Assembly (NCBI RefSeq): GCF_902459465.1
Contig: NC_047069.1
Location: forward strand, 4,621,171 to 4,685,170
Length of the DNA: 64,000 bases
Reading direction: 5' to 3'
Source: Asterias rubens
Taxonomy: Eukaryota > Echinodermata > Asteroidea > Forcipulatida > Asteriidae
Shown here: positions 9,784 to 20,585 of the stretch, piece by piece
Layout of the letters: each line of letters begins with the position of its first letter
Numbering within the stretch: position 1 is the stretch's first letter
Made by a program: the position numbers and the translations under genes
Notes under the pieces: generated by a model
What the model was told of the DNA's origin: nothing
The model's database searches: none
The model's input: only the letters and a program-made list of their open reading frames with translations

Positions 9784-12424
9784 CTAATGAAAATGAAGAT
9801 ACAATATTCATTATAAAATTGTTGCCAAATCCAAATTCCAGGTAGCCGAGGGCAATAATTGCAGTGGCTGCATCTACCTCACCAATGGCAGACTTATTTT
9901 GAGACGCTGGCGGCAGCAAACATAACGGTCCTTTTTGCGGCTCTGAGCATGGCAAGTAAACATTTTGTACAACCTCGGCCAAGTCCCAGCTATTGTCCCG
10001 GCATTAGCTGCAAAGAATGGCCAGATATACTTTTATTGTATTACATTGGTTTTACATTTACCTAAATAACTGCATACTGTCATCTCCCTGATCCTGCCTC
10101 AAATCTTCACCAAAGTTCCTCCCTGCTAGAGTGACAAACTCGGCCCCATGTGTCCTCTTTAATGGCCTTCCTCGTCCTCGATTCTTTCCTTCTGACCCTT
10201 TAGAAGTGAAATCTCTTTGTTGTGATCTTCGTGGCACACATTTTCCATTGTAGTAAAGATTTTCTGGATTGCTATTGTTAACGGTGAACTTTCCCCTATT
10301 TCTCCATAGTCGGACAATTGCCGACTTGTGCTGTTTTGTTCGATCCTTGACGGGGATGTTAAACCGTCCCCATAAGACATCCACCATGAGTGAGTAAGAA
10401 GCTTCGTCTATGAATGGGATTTTATCCTGAGAAGATGTCGAGGCTTCTCCTTGCGTTGTGATTTCTGATTTAAATACACCATCCAGTCCTTGGTCCAAGT
10501 TGAGGTTTGTATTAGACCTAGATGTGAAATTGGGAATAACAGTGGTGTTTTATTTGTTTATTTATTTATTTTTTTGTTTTTGTGGGGTGGGGGAGAAAGA
10601 GATTTCCTTTTTAATACAAGATAATTTCAGTTTTTATTTTTCAGCTTCGCAATACTATCTTTGGGGCAATTAGGTTAGCATGGTGGTACCTTGCCTTGCC
10701 CTCCTCTTGGACCCAGTTCAAATCCTACCAAGGGCACTACATGGATTGGGCAATTAGTCCCTACCTGACTGCTGGGGATTTTTCTCCCACATCTAAAACG
10801 GAAACTTCCTATCTTGTCTTCTCTTTATTCAGTTCTTGTCTAGAACAGTGATTAAGTTTGCTTTTCTGTGAGCCCTTGGTTTTACAACCAGAATTTACTA
10901 ATATTCTTACTCACAAAGAAAACCTAATCCAATAATTTCTTACTCCTTTAAAAAAAAAAGTAAAAACAATAATAACAATGTAATAGATGTTCATTTTGGA
11001 TCAGGGATAAATAATGTTCATTTTGATATAGAAAAGTTTGCGGTAACACCATGTAATAACAATCCCTAAATGAGTTGGGGTGGTTCTGAAAAGAACCGTT
11101 GGATTAACTTGACGTTTCGATCAGTATGCTCTGATCGTCTTCTGGAGAATGCTGGACTCTGATGCTGCATGCTGCTTAAGTACTGGGCGGTGGATCAGCG
11201 GTGATGCATGAAGGCGGGAAATAGAGGCGGGAAGGGAACTCGATGATGCGTGGTGAAACCTGTTGTGGAGCCTTGGGTGGTGTGTGGGGGGTGTGTGCTC
11301 ACTGAACCGTGTCAGTAGGAACAAGCACAGGGGATAGTGAGGGTGTGGGGCCTAGGTGACTGAGGGTATAGATGACCCAAAGCAGTCTAATGGTTGGGGC
11401 CTAGGGGATGACCGTGGATATAGAAGATCCATTGGTCGGGAGAAGGGGGAGCCAGATGTCGCTGATGTGGAAGCCGATGTCTTGGGATACGGTGTCATGC
11501 ATGTGGATCTCGATGGCCTCTCTAAAGCGTCTAGGGTGCCACGCCTGGATTGGAGCGATGATTTCTGCTGCTTCCCAGTTCACTCGGTGGTCAGTGATGT
11601 GGGAATGCTTGACGATGGCGGATTTATCGAAGTCCCCCCTCCTTCCGTGTGCTTGGTGTTCCTTAAGTCTAGTGGGAAGGTTACGCCCGGTTTCCCCGAC
11701 ATAAACCTTACCACATTCGCATGGAATGCGATAGACTCCGGCACGGGTGGAGGGGTCCTTCTTGTCCTTGTGCGATTGGAGAGAGCCATGGAGTTTCTTC
11801 GGGGCGGAGTTCATTTTGGTTTTACCCTTACAGCAATGTGTTAGCACTGTATGCTCAGTACTTTTTCCCCAAGTCCTAGCTGTGAACAATATCACAAGGC
11901 ATATTACTTGGGTGGGATTCCAAACCATGACCCTTGCAACTCAAGAGCAGTGTCTCAACAACTAGACCACCGAGATTGCCCGGTAGCTATACATTTATTT
12001 TTCTCACATTAGTAAAAAAGGTTTACACGTACTGTTTAACGAGCTGGTCATTTTGGCGAATATTTCTACACTGAAGCACAATTTCACCTCCAACTGCACT
12101 TGAACTTCTTGAACTGGATTTAACTTCTGTTGCTTTGTTCAATGGTATACTTGGAAGAACTTGCTCAGGTGGCTGTTCCCATATACTGCACTGTATACCA
12201 ACTGTACTGGTACCTGGTCTTGTGTCTATCATTGTTTCTGTGGAATCAATTGAAAAAGAAGGCACAATTTTATCAAACTGCACACGTGTTACTACCATGT
12301 ATCTCACATGTATCAGCACACATGGCTCTTCCCAATTCAAGTCTTTTGACCCATTGACTAAACATCGCATGCGGTAACTGTCCACGGTCCACCATGACCT
12401 TTTCGCAAATACCCAATGCGAGTG
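9450..12424 (-). CDS. unknown gene with a duplicated W/Y-rich domain (last three exons)
   Basis: Three minus-strand exons join in frame: 12424-12033, 10517-10062 and 9783-9450, together 1182 bases (393 codons plus stop). Donors are CA|GTACGT at 12033 and TTTAG|GTAAAT at 10062; acceptors end TTAG, ATCTAG and TTCATTAG. Exons 3 and 4 each encode a related domain of about 60 residues: SYSLMVDVLWGRFNIPVKDR then LYYNGKCVPR in one, SYSLMVDILKGQFKIPTENR then LYYNGKCVQR in the other, with a conserved K/RLW in the middle. Exon 2 encodes WVFAKRSWWTVDSYRMRCLV and a Ser/Thr-rich tail. Exon 3 ends in a basic, AT-hook-like GRGRPLKR, so a nuclear role is possible. I do not recognise the family. The stop codon falls inside a MITE. 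Confidence 0.5.
10062..10517 (-). CDS. exon with the first copy of the duplicated domain and an AT-hook-like tail
   Basis: The acceptor ends at 10518 and the donor begins at 10061 (GTAAAT). After a Ser/Thr-rich leader comes the domain SYSLMVDVLWGRFNIPVKDR ... SAIVRLWRNRGKFTV ... LYYNGKCV, then a basic stretch KNRGRGRPLKR resembling an AT hook. Phase in and out fits the exons on both sides when 9878-9989 is skipped. Confidence 0.6.
11040..11815 (-). mobile_element. Penelope-like retroelement, 3' remnant with GIY-YIG endonuclease
   Basis: The minus-strand frame encodes a GIY-YIG nuclease domain typical of the C-terminus of Penelope-like elements: GVYRIPCECGKVYVGETGR followed by LPTRLKEHQ and SAIVKHSHITDH. 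No reverse transcriptase is present, so the element is 5'-truncated. The 3' non-coding part (11400 down to 11040) carries a hairpin GATCAGAGCATACTGATC followed by GAAACGTC and a terminal TACATGGTGTTACCGCAAAC. These 3' ends recur at 27038, 33362, 50384 and 60655. The upstream part of the open frame is SINE sequence, not element protein. Confidence 0.8.
11813..11990 (-). repeat. tRNA-derived SINE, family T (copy 4)
   Basis: Minus-strand copy with the A-box-like TGGTCTAGTTGTTGAGACA, a B-box-like region (GGTTTGGAATCCCACCC) and the tail GGGTAAAACCAAAA. It abuts the truncated end of the Penelope-like remnant, and the two are read through as one artificial open frame. Confidence 0.75.
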
Positions 12425-12913
12425 CTAATTTAACTGTTGAATGAGGTGCATGCTGGTTGATCGCTTTCTAGCTAGACCAGCATGCACCACATTCCTTTCC
12501 TTTGGTCACCTAAAAATCTACATTACTCGAAGGATAATTTTGCGCACATCGCCACCAATTTATCTGCCCGTTTTTAAACAGTGCAACCAAGAATGTGATG
12601 TGTCATTACTCATTGTGAAGCTGAAGGTGATGTCAAAAATACTAAAAATGTCACGGTTTCACATGCCATGCCCTTCCTGCCTGGATTGATTTCGAGGTTA
12701 AATGAAAGCGTTCTGTCCAACTGTAACACAATTCAGTTATTATAATCATGGATACCTCCATGTTATGATCATCAGTTTCCTCATTATATTTTCAGGCAAG
12801 CCGCAGGGCCAGGCGAGATGAGGGCATACAAATCTGCTGGCGGGCGGGGGACTGCACCTGCGCTTCACGGCATAATTGTAACGTACACAACTTTAAACTC
12901 AAAATATACTAAC

Positions 12914-13233
12914 CTTTCGAATGCATTCTCACCGCCATTGTGCACATCATTCCACCGATATGTGTAATTTGTTGGGGTTTTTTTATACACAAGTTGAATG
13001 AAACTGAAAGAACACCAAGGAAATTCCAGAACGTAGAAACGGTGGGTGCTCTCATCCAAGGTGTTTATGTTTACGAGTTGCACGATTTCTAACAATAGGG
13101 GGCGCAATTGAAATTTAACGGTCGGCGTCGCGTTCAGCATGGCTAATTCTACCTGCATGTGTAAAGTAATTATAGCCCAGGATTTATCAAGGAGGAAGAA
13201 ATTCTCCATGGAGTTATATAAATCCATAATCAT
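12914..13233 (-). CDS. possible 5' exon of the minus-strand unknown gene
   Basis: A minus-strand open segment begins MIMDLYNSMENFFLLDKSWA and ends VHNGGENAFER at a donor AAAG|GTTAGT. Its phase does not fit the best acceptor at 12424, so an exon is missing between them or a weaker acceptor (after GCGAAAAG) is used. No known domain is seen. It may be spurious. Confidence 0.3.
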
Positions 13234-13442
13234 GAAGCAAAAATGACCGCCACGAAAATACTAATTACAACATACATCAATGCATTAATACATTAAATAC
13301 ATGACAGCAGTATTATAATTAATTTAATATGCACCACCAACACCAAGAATAAGCACAACAGTACACAAAGCAATGAGGAACAAGTCCGGCCGCTCACTGG
13401 TTCCTAAAAATTTGTAGGTACAATTTTTTCAGAACTAGACAG

Positions 13443-13449
13443 AAAAAAA
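13443..13449 (-). terminator. Pol III T-run terminator of the initiator tRNA
   Basis: Seven consecutive T residues on the minus strand, one base past the mature 3' end of the tRNA. Confidence 0.85.
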
Positions 13450-13450
13450 T

Positions 13451-13522
13451 TAGCAGAGCGAGGTTTCGATCCTCGGACCTCTGGGTTATGGGCCCAGCAC
13501 GCTTCCACTGCGCCACTCTGCT
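13451..13522 (-). tRNA. initiator methionine tRNA (anticodon CAU)
   Basis: The 72-base minus-strand sequence folds as a cloverleaf with acceptor stem AGCAGAG/CTCTGCT and discriminator A. The anticodon loop is CCCATAACC in a GGGCCCATAACCC context and the T loop is GATCGAAAC. The A1:U72 pair, the three G:C pairs of the anticodon stem and the ATCGAAA loop are hallmarks of eukaryotic initiator tRNA rather than elongator tRNA-Met. There is no intron. A run of seven T residues directly after the 3' end on the minus strand (13449-13443) is a good Pol III terminator. The internal A box is GTGGCGCAGTGG. Confidence 0.95.
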
Positions 13523-14269
13523 GCGATACCAATGTGTGAATGGGTCGGTTTATACCTGTTAAATAGATGATGCAATCGCAAGCAATGGTGTCTGAACCAC
13601 TCTATCTAGGAGGAATACCGACAATGAAAGAAATTATTAGGTTCACGTGCTTGATGAGTACACACCTAGAAAGCTAACTGCTTGTCCAACGTGACACATG
13701 AAAGTGGGTTATTTATTAAATAATTATTGTAATAAATAAAAATGGTTAAATAAGGGATTTGTTATGTAATAAATGAGGCGGGCTAGTACTTTTTATTAAT
13801 AATAATAAATAGGGACAACATGGTCAAATTTCTACCCGTAGTTTAAACAAGAAGTGTAAATTAAATCCTATCACTGCTGGACGCAATTATTTTTTAACAT
13901 CTTGAACAAAACATCCAGTCCTCCCCTCTTGAAAAACGCCGTGGGCCTAATAACCATCCAAGCATCCAACCAAGTGACTGAAATTCCAAATTATTGACCA
14001 TGGGTTTGCAATTAATCACTGAAGGTCAAAAGTGTTGTTCCCCCCCGGCCCCCTGCTCAGGAAAAGTGGACTTCGATTTTAGGTCTCACTGGTAATTTGG
14101 ACCACTCTGGACACTCTGGACCAAACTCTCTATCAATAAGGGGACTAGCCTATGCACGCCAAAGAACAACAACAAAAATTAATTCATATACCACATAATT
14201 CTGTCACCCGATAAACTTATAACCGCATGAAAAATCACGGACCACGGAGACAACAGCAAATTAATTTTA

Positions 14270-14620
14270 ACGAACGGGTCTCATGGGCCGGGGGAGCTCG
14301 CATTGGTCAGAAGTAACCTACACACGACGACACAGCGCAGTTAGTCGTTGGTTATTTTTTAACGGTCTCCTTATATAGCGCCCCCAACGGAGGAGAAGGT
14401 CAGCCTAGACTGGTCCCCTCATTTAGCTGGTATCCGCAAATGATAAGACCATGCCCTGGTCTAGTCTGCACTTGCACTACCAATGGTTTAATTGATGCAA
14501 TGATTTCATTGGATAACGTGCGTGACGTAAGCTTTCCATACTGTGGTGTGATTGGTCCGAGGTGACGTAGTTTGGTAGTAACTTATTACAAACTTTTTTT
14601 CGGTCGTCTGCTCTCTCCTA
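14270..14620. promoter_or_regulatory. promoter-like cluster of CCAAT and CRE motifs
   Basis: Within about 300 bases there are inverted CCAAT boxes (ATTGG at 14302, 14508 and 14551), a direct CCAAT at 14480, two CRE-like TGACGTA motifs (14523 and 14563) and a TATATA at 14372. The segment is richer in CpG than its surroundings. It could serve the minus-strand unknown gene, an upstream NUMA1 5' UTR exon, or both. No transcription start can be fixed from sequence. Confidence 0.35.
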
Positions 14621-14621
14621 A

Positions 14622-14700
14622 TAATAATAATAATACAAGGTATTTATAAAGCGCTCTAACTAACAGGGGAAAGTACCACAGCGCTGTACACACAAAATAA
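14622..14700 (-). repeat. SINE 3' tail fragment with AAT microsatellite
   Basis: (AAT)n is followed by a TATTTATAAAGCGCTCTAAC-like motif and GTACCACAGCGCTGTACAC. The same layout of microsatellite plus TATA-AGCGC is seen at 54677-54760 and, reversed, near 27595. Confidence 0.5.
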
Positions 14701-14890
14701 ACAAAGAGCAAAGAATAAACAAAGCAAGCAAATCAGTTGGCGGCATGCATGTGACGCATGCAGAGTGTGCATTACTTGACAATGTAATGTTGTTTTATGT
14801 ATAAAAATTATTGGAGAACCGGTGCTTACATCATGTAATACATCGTATAATACGTGTGGTGAAGCGCATGGAGCTGGTCGCCCTAATTTC

Positions 14891-15050
14891 TGGGGGAGAC
14901 TTTGCTAGGGGCGACATTACCAGGGGGCGACTTTGCTAGGGGGCGACATTGTTTGGGGGCGACATTGCCAGGGGGCGACTTTGTTTCAACCCGGGGCGAG
15001 CCGGGTAGGGGGGCGACTTTGTTGGTGGCGAGCTTGTCAGGTGGCGAGAT
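14891..15050 (+). repeat. GGGGGCGAC minisatellite
   Basis: About eight imperfect units of 17-22 bases alternate GGGGGCGACTTTGCTA and GGGGGCGACATTGCCA. The local open frame (GGDFARGRH-like) is just the translated repeat. Confidence 0.8.
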
Positions 15051-15569
15051 GACCAGCATTCGTATTAAATTTATACTCGGTCAGTGTCACTGTCACTGTC
15101 ACTTTTGTGTCAGTCAGATACTACGATACAGTAAAGTTAAAGGACTATACCCCAAAGGGCCTACTTGTAGTAGGAGGTCCTGTTTTCAAGGTGTCCTTAA
15201 AATCGTGGCAAATCTTTTACCTCTCTGTGCCCAATGTAAACAGTCCCTAGATAACAAAATTTTGGTTTTACTTGTCAAGTAAAGAGTCTCCTCTCCCTTG
15301 ACCAAAACTTAGAAACATGTAAAGGCTCCACTGGTTATTTGCACTTGTACTTGTAGGCATTTATACAGTACAAGGTACACAAATATGTCATATCCTGGTG
15401 TCATGTGTTTTCAGTAGGATAACAGGAAAATTGTTCACAATCAAAAACTTAATGTTTTTTTATAAGTCATCTATCCAATTTGTTAACAATAACACTTGCA
15501 CTTCATGGTGTGATGAAATTTTTAAAGTTTTGGTTTTATGTTGCGAGAGACAGTCCGCCATTAACATAG

Positions 15570-15620
15570 TTGCGATAACGTAACCCTCCTGCCGTCGGCA
15601 GGAGGGTTACGTTATCGCAA
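15570..15620. repeat. perfect palindrome, family F (copy 1)
   Basis: Arms of 25 bases, beginning TTGCGATAACGTAACCCTCC, are perfectly inverted around one base. Related palindromes occur at 19809-19872 and 20004-20085. Confidence 0.9.
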
Positions 15621-16074
15621 TTACCATTAACAGTGCTTATGCATGCACGACATTGGAGCAACGTTATATGTTTTCACACCTTTCATTGGTTGGTATTTTA
15701 TTCAATATTCCGAAGCTAGTATGGCGTGCAAAATAAATCAAAAAATTATTCAATTACTACTTAACAAATTTAATTACATTTTTGTCCCAAGGCATTGTGG
15801 CTACTATAATTAGAATCAAGAGATATCATAAGGCATGATAGTAAAACACCCCACCCCCCTTAAAACACACACACTTCATAACAATCCGTTTTCCCCCATT
15901 TTTTGCCCAGTAATGTTTTGTTTCAGGAGATAAGAAACCAATCTATGATATATTCTCTTTAATATAGACGTGATATTTTTTACGCTTATGGGAATTAATT
16001 ACAGTATGCAGTTAATAAAAAAAAAATTAAAAAATTCACTCATATTGGCAAACCATAGAATCCCAAATAGTAAC

Positions 16075-16340
16075 CACCTCAAGTGATCCATCTAGTGACT
16101 ACAACAGAATGAAACTCAATCTTGCAGATAGTAATTTTGTTTTGAACTTTCGAGGTTGGATGATGTTTCTTTGACTCATTTGAATGTTGGCAAAATAATG
16201 CACTAGTGATTTGTACCAAAAATCAATCATTTTTTAAATATTTGGGCATAACCAACGTCAGGAAACTTTATTCTCATTATGATTAAGCCTGATAAAAATA
16301 CAGACCGTGAGTAAACTGCATAGCTTCTGCAACCAGTGCA
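16075..16340 (+). repeat. dispersed repeat, family I (copy 1)
   Basis: This matches 21335-21625 in reverse complement, including GAAACTCAATCTTGCAGATA, GGATGATGTTTCTTTGA and GGAAACTTTATTCTCAT. Copies are diverged but collinear. No coding potential is evident. Confidence 0.65.
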
Positions 16341-19300
16341 GCTTGCACAATCTCGCGGTAAACGGTAATCAAAGTTGGGGGTTTGAAAACATGAGGGTCG
16401 ATATCGTATGACGCTACGATAATGTTGAGGCCATATACAAAAAATTCTCACCGAAAAAAATGTCATCAAACATTATTTCAATTCACAATTCATCAAATCA
16501 TGTGCCTGAACATTCTGCTGAGCATTCTGGAAAAAAAATACAGAGGCTTAAAGAAGCCATGTGCCTTATATTATTTTCTAATATTTTTGTAGATTTTTTG
16601 TTTAACCCTCATAATATCAATATTATTATAAATATTAAAATTTAGACATCAACTTGGTGATTCAATTATCACTTTTTATTTATATGCTTTATTATAAATA
16701 TTAAGGGGAAAAATATATATTTTAAAAATTAATAAAAATCAGATCTGAAAGCCAATAATTATTCACACTTTTTATTTTATTTTTTCTATTTTATTTTTTA
16801 TTTTTTGCAATTTAATTACCATGGTAATTTTTTAAAATTCCTAAAAACGGTGGACATGTGACAACACTCTCAAACAGTCCATTTGGCATCCAGTAGCCTT
16901 CATAGCTGATTGGCTGGGTGTGGTTTAAGTACCATGGTTACCGCCTTCTGATTGGTTAAGGCACCCAGCTGGAAATGCAACTCCAACCCAGGGTTGTCTT
17001 TGCGGAAATGCGCGGAAACAAGAGGGGGTTTTCCCGTTATTTTCTCCCGACTCCGAGGACCGATTGAGCCTAAATTTTCACAGGTTTGTTGTTTTATATA
17101 TAAGTTGTGATACACGAAGTGTGGGACTTGGACAATACTGTTTACCGAAAGTGTATAATAGCTTTAAAGAGCAGTGAAAGAATTAACATCAAGTTCATTT
17201 TCTTCAGCCAACTGGTTTACTGATGTGTTCTTCCTTTTTGCTCCTTTTGTAATCATGTTTAAACCACTCCTTTGGGAGTGGCCTTACAGTGGTAATGTTA
17301 GATATGGGAAACTTATCAACATTTCTTGTCATCAGACAACTGCTTGCCAATGAATGTTGGGGAACTTGGAGTCCATTGTCGTTGGCCTCTGCACAGTCCT
17401 CCGTGGTACTACAGGTGTTATACATATACAGCTAGTCACAGCAGTAGGTGCTCTCTAGTCTGGGTGGTCCTTGTCTGGAGAGTACCCCCACTTCTCTGTA
17501 CTTCTCTGTATGATAAGTTAACAATTGTGTAACTTTTGGTCTGTTTTTCATCAGTTGTTGTTTGGGTTATTTCTGTACTGGGCTGCTATTAATCAACTCG
17601 GCCACAACTTTTCTTTTTGTCATTATGGATGCTTATGTTTTAAAAATCTTTAAAAGTCATTAAAACAAAATATTATTAACTTTCAACAATGTTGTTTAAA
17701 CGTCTGTAATACATGATGGGATGTGCTGTTGTTGTTTTTTTGTTGCTGCTATTATTTGCTGTTTTAGCCAAAAATGCTATTGAGTGATTTTGTTTGTAAG
17801 GAAATGTTAGTTTAAAACCATGTTTCAACCAACATATCAAAAATGAAATTCATGTTTTAAATTGATATTATTTGCTGCATTTTAATTTCACTGCACACTA
17901 TCTAAATAGAAATTCCAACATACAAAATCACATTCATAATTTGGTTGGAAGTTGTTTTTATTTTGAATGGAACAAGAATTTGACATTTTTTAATTTTTTA
18001 AAGTCATTGCAATTTTGGTAATATTCTTTAAAACTGGGGGATCGTTTATTGACAACCTTTCATGGACTGAACACTTTTAGGTTGGGGCAATGTGACACTC
18101 CTTTGTGCTGATCACCATTAGTGATTCTAACCCAAACAGAGTAATATTTTGGCCTCTGTGGTCACCATTATTGTACATAGTTTTGGACACAAATAAATGG
18201 AGCCTTGACTCTTCAAGACAAAGGAAATTAATGTTTGGACAGTGTTATTGCAATTGAAATGTGATCTGCTTCAAATTATCTCTAAGGTTGTGGAGTACAA
18301 CTTCAGGATGCAAAGCCCGGACATCATTTGAGAGCACTTGTACCAAAGCCTAGATATCCGACCAAACACTCATGCCTCACAGTATGCATTAAGATACGCA
18401 TCATTAATTTACTATGAGTGGATGACTAAAAATTATTTAACGTCACTCAAATTGAGCAATGATTTTGATTAAATGACTAATCATTAAAAAGCAGCACACA
18501 AAGGCCTTACAGGAATCTCAAAGCGCTCATTATTCTTACGAGTAAAAGAGCCATGTTTGAACTTTTATATTATAGAACTGGGCCAAGGTCTTCAAGCAGA
18601 ATTAGAGCAAAATATCTGATAGTGTGTTTAGATATTCTCCATATCATTATAAGCTTTTTCCCTCGTAGGATTGTACAATTTTTGAACCCCCCCCCCCCCC
18701 AAAGATAAATAAATAAATAAATAAGTCCCCCTTTTCGGTTTTAGTGAGTTTTACCCTTGGCTGTGCTTTTGCAAGGTTCTAGCTAAAGGCCCATAGAAAT
18801 CGAAAACATTCAAGATAAACTAGTAGCAAATCCTGTGATGTTTTACCCATCCGGCAAAAACACTAGGGGTGCAGGGACGGCTGGGACAATGTTTCTATAG
18901 TGTGGGATAATTTAATTTTACTTATTTTAGCGAGTATAGTAATTATTCCACAATCCTTTGAATATCTCTATTTAGAGGGGTGCATGCAGCCAACTATTAT
19001 AAAAACTCCCTTTTTCACGAAATGCTAAATATTCAAAAATACATGAAAATATTAGTGAAGTCTCACAGCTTTTTACACTAAAGGGAAAAGTAATCATTGA
19101 CTTGAACTTTAATCAGTGCTCAATTTAATTTGGGAGTCCCGGACTAGACGGGAGCCTGTCGTTTGAATCCCCCCCCCCCCCTCCAAGTCAAAACAGTTTT
19201 CCAAGATTATCTGAGCAATAATTTTTTCAAATGTCTCTGCTCTGAGTAAACAGGACCGTATCTATCATCCATCAAGTTGGATGTCGACAACCCCAGGTCA

Positions 19301-19808
19301 CAATATTATTACCAATTAGCCCAGAAACCTTTTTTGGGGGGGTCTTAAGTCAGTCTAGCGCCCTCAAGGAGTGACCAATTTTTGAATACTGTTTTGTAAA
19401 TTTACAACCTTGTGCATTGTCACGGGCGCACTTCGCTCGTCCCCATCAATTCGATAACCGTAGGGCGCACAGGTACACACGAGCGCGATACCCGTGCCGT
19501 GGGAGCGACACTGACAAACGACTTGCGCCGATTTTGAACTGACAACTGCGCTCTACTAACTACGCCTAAAGTCAGAAGAAGATGTGGACCGAAAATAGAG
19601 TTAAATGTACGCAAATGTTGAAAGTATTATCACACATTTTGGGCTTATAACTTATACAACAGTGCTGAATATCTTTAAAGTAGGAATAACCCTCATTGGT
19701 GAGTGTTTTTAACAAAACTTTGACGAGGCAGACTTGGCTGCCCTGCCGGCCGGCTGTCGTGTTTAGAATTAGATTTCTAGAATTAGAATCAACATGATCA
19801 ACAACTTG

Positions 19809-19872
19809 TTAGTTGCGATAACGTTTAACCCTCCTGCCGAAAGCCGTCCGGAGGGTTACGTTATCACAACTA
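19809..19872. repeat. palindrome, family F (copy 2)
   Basis: Arms GTTGCGATAACGTTTAACCC and GGGTTACGTTATCACAAC are imperfectly inverted around CTCCTGCCG...CCGGAG. Confidence 0.85.
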
Positions 19873-20003
19873 CAGCTACACTACACGGTACCACCAGGTA
19901 CAGGACTACACGGTACCACCAGGTACAGGTTTAAATTAAATCATACATCAAGTGAGGCATATGATGAGATGACATCAGCATCAGATCAGGTAAAAAACCT
20001 GCT

Positions 20004-20085
20004 GTTAGTTGCGATAACGTAACCCTCCTGCCGACGGCGTAGCCGGAGGCGTCGTCGGCAGGAGGGTTACGTTATCGCAACTAAC
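20004..20085. repeat. perfect palindrome, family F (copy 3)
   Basis: Arms 20004-20036 and 20053-20085 are perfect 33-base inverted repeats with a 16-base spacer. Each contains GTTGCGATAACGTAACCC (or its complement). Confidence 0.9.
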
Positions 20086-20114
20086 CTGCTGTGTGGTTTG
20101 TTTATTTCCAGGCA

Positions 20115-20367
20115 GAAAACACCCTTGTCACACGAAGTTGTGTGCGTTTAGATGGTTTATTTCGAGACCTCAAGTTCTAAACTTGAGGTCTCGAAATCAA
20201 ATTCGTGGAAAATTACTTCTTTCTCCAAAACTATGGCACTTCAGAGGGAGCTGTTTCTCACAATGTTTTATACCACCAACCTCTCCCCATTACTTGTCAC
20301 CAAGAAAGGTTTTATGCTAATAATTATTGTGAGTAATTACCAATACAATAGTGTCCACTGCCTTTAA
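20115..20367 (+). repeat. foldback MITE, family A (copy 3, 5'-truncated)
   Basis: Starts inside the element at ACACCCTTGTCACACGAAGT and runs to the right terminal repeat GTGTCCACTGCCTT followed by TA. The left terminal repeat is absent. Confidence 0.8.
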
Positions 20368-20585
20368 CCGAGCTAACTCATTATAACTATAACTGCAAGT
20401 GCAACACTCACTTTTTTCCTCGACTAGCCATGCTACATTGCTAGCCCAAACAAATTTCACTAGCCTGTCACGGCGTTAGAGAATTTAATCAGTTAATTAC
20501 TTGCTATTAAATGACGAAACCCAAACACTACCTATTTTTGTGAACAAAAACTAAACGTCTGTTGTTTTGTCTGTAAAGAAGCGGA

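Larger units (their letters stand above)
13523..20003. other. intergenic region upstream of NUMA1
   Basis: Apart from the promoter-like cluster, the GGGGGCGAC minisatellite, the palindromes and a family I repeat, nothing coding was supported. A CpG-rich patch at 19420-19570 (GAGCGCGATACCCGTGCCGT) stands out but has no recognised identity. C-runs at 18690 and 19171 are simple repeats. A NUMA1 5' UTR exon may be hidden here. Confidence 0.4.

Noticed and set aside
9878-9989. Possible extra exon SWDLAEVVQNVYLPCSEPQK in the minus-strand gene
   Set aside because: Its phase does not connect with the last exon, whereas skipping it joins 10062-10517 to 9450-9783 in frame. It could be an alternative end but is not supported.
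11356-11844. 162-residue plus-strand open frame
   Set aside because: It lies opposite the GIY-YIG coding strand of the Penelope-like remnant and has no protein-like features.
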